Assembly: GCA_025934735.1 (NCBI GenBank)
Contig: JAICWP010000002.1
Location: 272,546 to 336,545, forward strand
Length of the DNA: 64,000 bases
DNA from: Terriglobales bacterium
Lineage (GTDB): Bacteria > Acidobacteriota > Terriglobia > Terriglobales > Acidobacteriaceae
Reading direction: 5' to 3'
Shown: piece by piece, positions 58,338-64,000 of the stretch
Layout of the letters: each line of letters starts with the position of its first letter
Numbering within the stretch: the first letter of the stretch is position 1
Program-made: the position numbers and the translations under genes
Notes under the pieces: generated by a model
The model's database searches: none
Told to the model about the DNA's origin: nothing
Seen by the model: only the letters and a program-made list of their open reading frames with translations

Positions 58338-58372
58338 AGCGGGCGGAGACAGCTCCCCGCCCGCTTTCTTTT
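58338..58372 (+). terminator. Rho-independent terminator
   Basis: AGCGGGCGG and CCGCCCGCT form a perfect 9-bp stem followed by TTCTTTT, about 40 nt after the stop of the secreted protein gene and directly before the glutaredoxin promoter. Confidence 0.85.
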
Positions 58373-58386
58373 GCTAAACTCTCTGC

Positions 58387-58635
58387 ATGGTCCACGAGGT
58401 CGTCCTCTATTCCCGCAAGGGCTGCCACCTCTGTGAGATCGTTAAGGAATCGTTGGCCAAGCTGTCCCGCCAGGCCGAATTCACCTGGCAGGAGATTGAT
58501 GTGGATTCCAGTGAGGCTCTTCGCCGCCAGTTCACCGACGAAGTCCCCGTCGTCTTCATACACGGCAAGAAAGCCTTTAAGTACCGCATGGATGAGCAGG
58601 ACTTCCTGCGCAAACTGACGCGGAAGGACAATTGA
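58387..58635 (+). CDS. Glutaredoxin-like protein
   Basis: An 82-residue thioredoxin-fold protein with the redox motif C13-HL-C16 (YSRKGCHLCEIVKE) and the cis-Pro loop EVPVVFIHGK. It matches the glutaredoxin family DUF836-like group. It is probably a thiol-disulphide exchange protein; the partner is unknown. TAAACT lies 6 nt before the ATG, with no Shine-Dalgarno sequence, so it may be leaderless. Confidence 0.88.
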   Translation: MVHEVVLYSRKGCHLCEIVKESLAKLSRQAEFTWQEIDVDSSEALRRQFTDEVPVVFIHGKKAFKYRMDEQDFLRKLTRKDN

Positions 58636-58725
58636 CGATTTACGATTGGCCGTTGAAAAACACTGGAACGGGGATTGTTTTTTAATCGTCAAGCGTAAAT
58701 CAGCAATCGAAAATTACTTGCCTGC

Positions 58726-60276
58726 ATGCGCACCCTTTTCGCCGATGCCCACAACGTCTTCCTGCACGACGCCATTCTTCAGGCGTGCCGGCAGTTCGGG
58801 CGAAAGCTGGCCCTGGTGGACACCTCCTGCTCTCCTCAGCGCTGTTTCACCTATGAAGAATATGGCGACACGGTAGAACGCCTGGCCCGCGGCCTAGTCG
58901 CCGCCGGCTTGCGCCCGGGAGAAGTGCTGGCCATCTATCTTCCTAACTCCTGGGAATTCTGTGCCGCCTATCATGCCACCACCCTGGCGGGCGCCATCCC
59001 CACGTTGCTAAATCCCAGCTACCGCGAGCGCGAAGTGCGCTATCAGTTGGAGAATTCCGGCGCTGTCATGCTCATCACTGAGCCCGGCTGCATTCAGGGG
59101 ATGAATCTCTCCGGCCTCAGCGCCTTGCGGCGCATTTACACCACCGGCAACGGCAATTTCTCCGAACTTCTGCGTCCCAGTTCCGCACCGCTGCCTACTG
59201 CGCAACAGCCCTCGCAGCAGGCTATCGCCGCTCTGCCCTACTCCAGCGGCACCACCGGCCTGCCCAAGGGCGTCATGCTCTCGCACTTCAACCTGGTCGC
59301 CAACATTTACCAGATCATCGGGCCCGACGGATCAGCTTTCCGTTCCCATGACGTGGTGCTTGGTTTTCTTCCCCTGTACCACATCTATGGCCTGAACGTG
59401 GTGCTCAGCCCTCTCATGGTGCTGGGAGCCACCGTCGTGCTCATGCCGCGTTTCGATGTTGCCGCCGCGGCGCGCCTGATCACGGACCAAGGCATCACGT
59501 GCATGCCCTGCGTGCCCCCAATCCTCAACGTCTTTTGCCAGGCTGTGGAGCAGGGTGTCTTTCCCCGCCAGCATTCGGTCCGCTGGGTGAAGTCGGGCGC
59601 CGCGCCCCTGGCTCCTGAACTCGCCTGCCGTTTCACCGAGCTCACCGGCATCAAGGTGGTCCAGGGGTACGGCATGACCGAGGCTTCTCCTGTTACGCAC
59701 CTCGGGTATCTGGATGCTGCCCGCTACCGGCCTGACTCCATCGGCCAGCCCGTGGCCGAAACCGAATGCCGCATCCTGGATGAAAACGACTTGGACGTGG
59801 CTCCCGGGGAGCGTGGAGAGCTGGTTATGCGCGGGCCGCAATTCATGCTGGGCTATTGGAAGGAGCCGCAGGCCACCGCGTCCGTGCTGCGCGATGGCTG
59901 GTACTGGTCCGGGGACGTGGCCACCTGTGATGATGCCGGTTTCTACCGGATCGTGGACCGCCGCAAGGAGATGATCAAATACAAAGGCTTTCCCGTGGCG
60001 CCGGCCGAAGTTGAGGCCGTGCTTCTGGAGCATCCCGCGGTGCGCGATTGTGGCGTGATTGGAAAGCGCGATGCCGCCGCCGGCGAGTTGCCTTGCGCCT
60101 TCGTGGTCCTGCGCGAAGGTCACGTTCCCGGGAGCAAAACCGCCGCCGAGCTCTGCGACTTCGTCGCCCAGCGCCTCACCGGCTACAAGCAGCCCCGCGA
60201 AATCCGCTTCGTGGAATCCATACCGCGCACCCCCTCGGGCAAGGTCCTGCGCCGCGAACTGCGACAGCGCGTGTAA
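58726..60276 (+). CDS. Acyl-CoA ligase (AMP-dependent synthetase)
   Basis: A 516-residue ANL-superfamily ligase that activates a carboxylate with ATP and CoA. Motif A3-like YSSGTTGLPKGVMLSH, motif A5 YGMTEASPVTH, YWSGDVAT and the C-terminal lysine motif PRTPSGKVLRREL are all present. It is closest in style to 4-coumarate-CoA ligase and medium-chain acyl-CoA synthetases (FLPLYHIYGLNVV). The substrate is not shown; no fatty-acid or aromatic-degradation genes adjoin. Confidence 0.92.
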   Translation: MRTLFADAHNVFLHDAILQACRQFGRKLALVDTSCSPQRCFTYEEYGDTVERLARGLVAAGLRPGEVLAIYLPNSWEFCAAYHATTLAGAIPTLLNPSYREREVRYQLENSGAVMLITEPGCIQGMNLSGLSALRRIYTTGNGNFSELLRPSSAPLPTAQQPSQQAIAALPYSSGTTGLPKGVMLSHFNLVANIYQIIGPDGSAFRSHDVVLGFLPLYHIYGLNVVLSPLMVLGATVVLMPRFDVAAAARLITDQGITCMPCVPPILNVFCQAVEQGVFPRQHSVRWVKSGAAPLAPELACRFTELTGIKVVQGYGMTEASPVTHLGYLDAARYRPDSIGQPVAETECRILDENDLDVAPGERGELVMRGPQFMLGYWKEPQATASVLRDGWYWSGDVATCDDAGFYRIVDRRKEMIKYKGFPVAPAEVEAVLLEHPAVRDCGVIGKRDAAAGELPCAFVVLREGHVPGSKTAAELCDFVAQRLTGYKQPREIRFVESIPRTPSGKVLRRELRQRV

Positions 60277-60301
60277 ACCTCGCCATCGCTCCGACGGTGA
60301 G

Positions 60302-60691
60302 CTATTTGTCGTAAACCGAATATTGTTTCTGGGGTGGGTTTAGTTGGATGGTGATGTCCTGCACCGGCTGGTTGATTTCGTAATCGTGGCCGAAAGTCTG
60401 CAGCCCCGGCACCAGCACTTGTATCCGCAGCTTTCCGTATGGGGCGCCGTCGAAACTGGTTTTGCCGTCAAGGTCGGTTTTCAGCTCATAGCCGCCTTTG
60501 GCTTGCCGCCCGCGCTCATCCAACTGGTGCAGGACCACGGCGGCGTTGCGCACCGGCTTGCCATTGCTGGCCTTCACTACCAGGAAATTGAGGGTGGCGG
60601 ACTCGTCCCCTTTTTTCTTTTTCTTATCGTGCGCCAGGCAGAGGGTTGCGAACAGCGCCAGAAGGGCAATGACCGTTACCGTTTTACGCAT
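60302..60691 (-). CDS. Secreted carboxypeptidase-regulatory-like beta domain protein
   Basis: A 129-residue exported protein. A signal peptide (VTVIALLALFATLCLA) is followed by a Lys-rich HDKKKKKGDE patch and one CarboxypepD_reg/Cna-B-like beta sandwich (LNFLVVKASNGKPVRNAAVVLHQ...FDGAPYGKLRIQVLVPG). It is common in Acidobacteria as an isolated domain. Function is unknown, possibly adhesion or carbohydrate contact. TACAAT lies 7 nt before the ATG without a Shine-Dalgarno sequence, so it is probably leaderless. Confidence 0.82.
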   Translation of the reverse strand: MRKTVTVIALLALFATLCLAHDKKKKKGDESATLNFLVVKASNGKPVRNAAVVLHQLDERGRQAKGGYELKTDLDGKTSFDGAPYGKLRIQVLVPGLQTFGHDYEINQPVQDITIQLNPPQKQYSVYDK

Positions 60692-60818
60692 GACAATTAT
60701 TGTAGGCAGCTGCAAGCGGCAGTTTCAAGTTTCGCATTTTCTGCGGATGGGGCGGGAAAGTTGGACTCTAAACCCTTGAAACCCTGCAGCCTTGAAACCT
60801 TGAAACCTGCTTCCACTT

Positions 60819-61916
60819 TTACGGTTGCGCCGCCAGCTTCCTTCTCAGCACCGGCCCGTTATCGCCGGTGTCTTTCTCCTTGCGGTCACGGCGCACCAGG
60901 CGCGGCGGCCCCCCGGCGTCCGGACGGTGCTCCTCCACAGCCTGGGCCAGCTCTCGCTTGATGTCCTGAAACTCGCTGGTGTCTTCCACGTATTTTTCCT
61001 GCGGCGGCAGCATGCTGGCGATCTCCCGCTGCGCCCGCCGGATGCGATCTCCGGTCATGGGATGGGTGCTGAAGGCTTTGGCCATCATGCCCTGGTGCTG
61101 CTTCTCGCCCGCTTTCAGCTTCTCGAAGAAGCGCACGAACGCCTGCGGATCATAGCCCGCGGCATAGTCGTATTGCAGGCCCAGCAGGTCGGCTTCGCGT
61201 TCGGCGTCGCGGCTGAATTTCAAATACCCCATGGGCACCGCCAATCCCGCCACCTCGCGCACCGCATACCCGATGGGCCCACCCACAAACACCAGCGGAA
61301 TGGACATCAAATTGAAGATCTGCGCCCGCGTGGCATTTCTGGTTGCGTGCCGCGCCGCCACGTGCGCGATCTCGTGCGCCATCACCCCCGCCAGTTCCGA
61401 TTCGCTGTCCGCCGCCAGGATCAGTCCGCTATCCACGTAGAAGAATCCTCCCGGCAGCGCGAAGGCGTTGATCTCGTCGTCGTCAATTACCTTGATGGTG
61501 AAGGGAACCTTGGCATCGGAATGGCGCACAATCGCCTGCCCGATCCGGTTTACGTATTCGGTGATCACGGGATCGCTCACCAGCCGCGACTGGCTCTCCA
61601 CCTCCTCGGCCAGCTGGTGGCCGAGGGCCCGTTCCCTCTGCAGCGAATAAAAGTTGATCCCTCCGCCCACGTTGCGTTGACCAATCAGGCTGACATCGTC
61701 TTCCGCCTTCTTTAGCTTCGCGTGTTTGCTGGAAGTTCGCGTGGGAGCCGGCATCACCACCCCGGGCGCGGGTTGCGCCGCGGCGCTCACCAATGGCGGA
61801 TCGCCCAATGCGGGCGGCGGCGCCGCTGTGGCCGTGGTTGTGTCCGGGGCCGGCGGAACTTGCTGGCTCCACAGCTGGGGTGTGCACCACAGCAGCAGAA
61901 GCAGCGCCAACCGCAT
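60819..61916 (-). CDS. M48 family zinc metalloprotease
   Basis: A 365-residue secreted or anchored peptidase of the BepA/YfgC-like M48 type. A signal peptide (LALLLLLWCTPQLWSQ) and Pro/Ala linker precede the protease domain. The zinc motif is H181-E182-IA-H185 with a distal Glu in FSRDAEREADLLGL. The start is the ATG at 61916 (MRLALLLLLW); the frame upstream is not coding. Relatives act in outer-membrane protein quality control, which would fit a chromosome position beside groES-groEL, but that is inference. A Lys/Arg-rich tail follows the domain. Confidence 0.88.
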   Translation of the reverse strand: MRLALLLLLWCTPQLWSQQVPPAPDTTTATAAPPPALGDPPLVSAAAQPAPGVVMPAPTRTSSKHAKLKKAEDDVSLIGQRNVGGGINFYSLQRERALGHQLAEEVESQSRLVSDPVITEYVNRIGQAIVRHSDAKVPFTIKVIDDDEINAFALPGGFFYVDSGLILAADSESELAGVMAHEIAHVAARHATRNATRAQIFNLMSIPLVFVGGPIGYAVREVAGLAVPMGYLKFSRDAEREADLLGLQYDYAAGYDPQAFVRFFEKLKAGEKQHQGMMAKAFSTHPMTGDRIRRAQREIASMLPPQEKYVEDTSEFQDIKRELAQAVEEHRPDAGGPPRLVRRDRKEKDTGDNGPVLRRKLAAQP

Positions 61917-62194
61917 CGGCTGCCACTTCAACTCTGTTTTGCTATGTTTTTGATTTACTGCATGGTTAGAGTTACAGCCAGCTGCCTGCTGCCGGAAGAG
62001 GGACGGGGTCCGCATACCACCAACCTGGGAAGTGCTGCCTTGGCTCTCGCCTTGCGCGGGGCGACAGCACCCCGCACTTTACCACTTTGGTTCCTGCTGT
62101 CCAGTGGCCTTTCAACTCTCATTCTGTTAGAGCGTGTGCTCCCGCTGGCTGTTGTCCGGCCGGTCGTGGCTGCCGCGACGAGATGAGCTGCCAA
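61917..62194. other. Intergenic region before groESL, no gene recognised
   Basis: No open frame with gene-like character and no RNA gene was recognised in this stretch between the M48 protease and the groE control region. It is ordinary GC-rich sequence. The control elements (palindrome, promoter, CIRCE) begin at 62195. Confidence 0.6.
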
Positions 62195-62223
62195 TGTAAG
62201 ACATTGATGAACAATGACTTACA
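62195..62223. promoter_or_regulatory. Palindromic operator candidate upstream of the groE promoter
   Basis: TGTAAGACATTG (62195-62206) and CAATGACTTACA (62212-62223) are inverted copies matching at 11 of 12 positions around a 5-nt centre. It sits 17 nt upstream of the -35 box. It is not CIRCE and not the usual HAIR or ROSE element. Confidence 0.5.
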
Positions 62224-62239
62224 ATGGTGGTCGTTAGAC

Positions 62240-62269
62240 TTGACAACACCCTGCTAAACTTTCTACAAT
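62240..62269 (+). promoter_or_regulatory. Promoter of groESL
   Basis: TTGACA (62240-62245), an 18-nt spacer and TACAAT (62264-62269) form a strong sigma-70-type promoter. The start of transcription falls inside the CIRCE element. Confidence 0.85.
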
Positions 62270-62296
62270 TTAGCACTCGAAGATAAAGAGTGCTAA
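62270..62296 (+). promoter_or_regulatory. CIRCE operator (HrcA-binding)
   Basis: TTAGCACTC-N9-GAGTGCTAA matches the CIRCE consensus perfectly. HrcA bound here would block the promoter at normal temperature and release it on heat shock. HrcA itself is not in the window. Confidence 0.97.
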
Positions 62297-62390
62297 TTAG
62301 CCGCCAAAGGGGTTTATACAAGCGGCGGTTTCAACCTCAAGCTCGTGAATTCAACCATTCGCAGACCTAAATTCCTGAAAGGAGTAAAGC

Positions 62391-62732
62391 ATGGCAACTA
62401 AGTTCACCCCACTGCACGACCGCATTCTGGTGCGACGCGTGGAAGAAGCAGAAACCTCGCGCGGCGGCATCATCATCCCCGACACCGCTAAGGACAAGCC
62501 CCAGGAGGGCGAAATCATTTCTGTCGGCAAAGGCAAGAGCAACGAGAAGGGTGAAGTATTTCCTCTCGCAGTCAAGGCGGGCGATCGCGTCCTGTTCGGC
62601 CGCTACGCTGGCACCGAAGTGAAAATTGATGGCGAGGATTTCCTGATTATGAAGGAAGAGGAAGTCCTGGGCATCCTGGAAGGCGCCGGCCGCAAGGCTG
62701 AAAAAGAGCACGCCACCGCCGCAAGACGGTAA
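62391..62732 (+). CDS. groES: Co-chaperonin GroES
   Basis: A 113-residue co-chaperonin. The Hsp10 fold is complete ([33 protein letters not shown], mobile loop included; [15 protein letters not shown]). A tail of about 15 residues ([16 protein letters not shown]) exceeds the usual 95-100-residue length. AAAGGAG precedes the ATG. It is controlled by CIRCE. Confidence 0.97.
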   Translation: MATKFTPLHDRILVRRVEEAETSRGGIIIPDTAKDKPQEGEIISVGKGKSNEKGEVFPLAVKAGDRVLFGRYAGTEVKIDGEDFLIMKEEEVLGILEGAGRKAEKEHATAARR

Positions 62733-62817
62733 CAGTCAGTTGTCAGCTAGTCAGCCAGTCAGCTAGCTAGCTCGAATTTTCGTCCGACGCTATCGTCGGC
62801 AAGAATTGAAATCATAG

Positions 62818-64000
<1,183 letters not shown>

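Overview
The window looks like a chromosomal segment of an acidobacterium, probably of the Koribacter/Terriglobia type. Three lines of evidence point there. There are secreted proteins of the acidobacterial VWFA-related family, two TonB-dependent receptors of more than 1000 residues with an N-terminal carboxypeptidase-regulatory-like domain, and short zinc-ribbon proteins and GC-rich coding typical of that phylum. I see no tRNA, rRNA, CRISPR array, transposase or prophage gene. The assignment is an inference from gene content.

Layout. 1-4 kb: two complete VWA-domain secreted proteins plus one truncated secreted protein that may be a relative, and rluD. 4-13.2 kb is a minus-strand housekeeping block: mtaB, infC, rpmI, rplT, pheS, pheT, a ZapB-like coiled-coil gene, zapA, a 6S RNA gene with its own promoter, then lgt and a receiver protein. 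13-19 kb: another receiver, a zinc-ribbon protein, rpsU, a large TonB-dependent receptor, a decayed HigA antitoxin fragment and a quinone-reductase-like enzyme. 19.7-23.4 kb is a four-gene overlapping operon: ECF sigma factor, zf-HC2 anti-sigma factor and two membrane proteins, the last with a DUF4097-type beta-helical region; it looks like an envelope-stress module. 23.6-30 kb: cmk, an AlkZ-related protein, mutL and a three-gene osmoprotectant ABC transporter. 31.2-36.8 kb: a compact six-gene coenzyme F420 operon (cofG-cofD-cofC-cofE-cofH-npdG), the clearest metabolic system here.

36.9-57 kb: an S15-type peptidase/acylase, a cupin dioxygenase, a 962-residue kinase-PEGA-SUMF1-hydrolase fusion, a secreted glycoside-hydrolase-like protein coupled to a second TonB-dependent receptor, a UPF0182 membrane protein, a GatZ/KbaZ-like protein, an outer-membrane protein, a di-haem peroxidase and a GT39 glycosyltransferase. 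57-64 kb: DUF3467, a secreted unknown, glutaredoxin, an acyl-CoA ligase, a secreted Cna-B/CarboxypepD-like protein, an M48 protease, and groES-groEL behind a perfect CIRCE operator; groEL runs off the end.

The less expected signals lie between and inside the genes. They are a MITE-like element between pheS and pheT, a repeat hairpin read as protein inside mutL, a cruciform element that supplies the last codons of cmk, several families of short-period intergenic repeats, two CRP-like palindromes, a second palindrome upstream of the groE promoter, a likely AUC start for infC, and several genes whose -10 box sits 6-7 nt before the start codon (predicted leaderless mRNAs).
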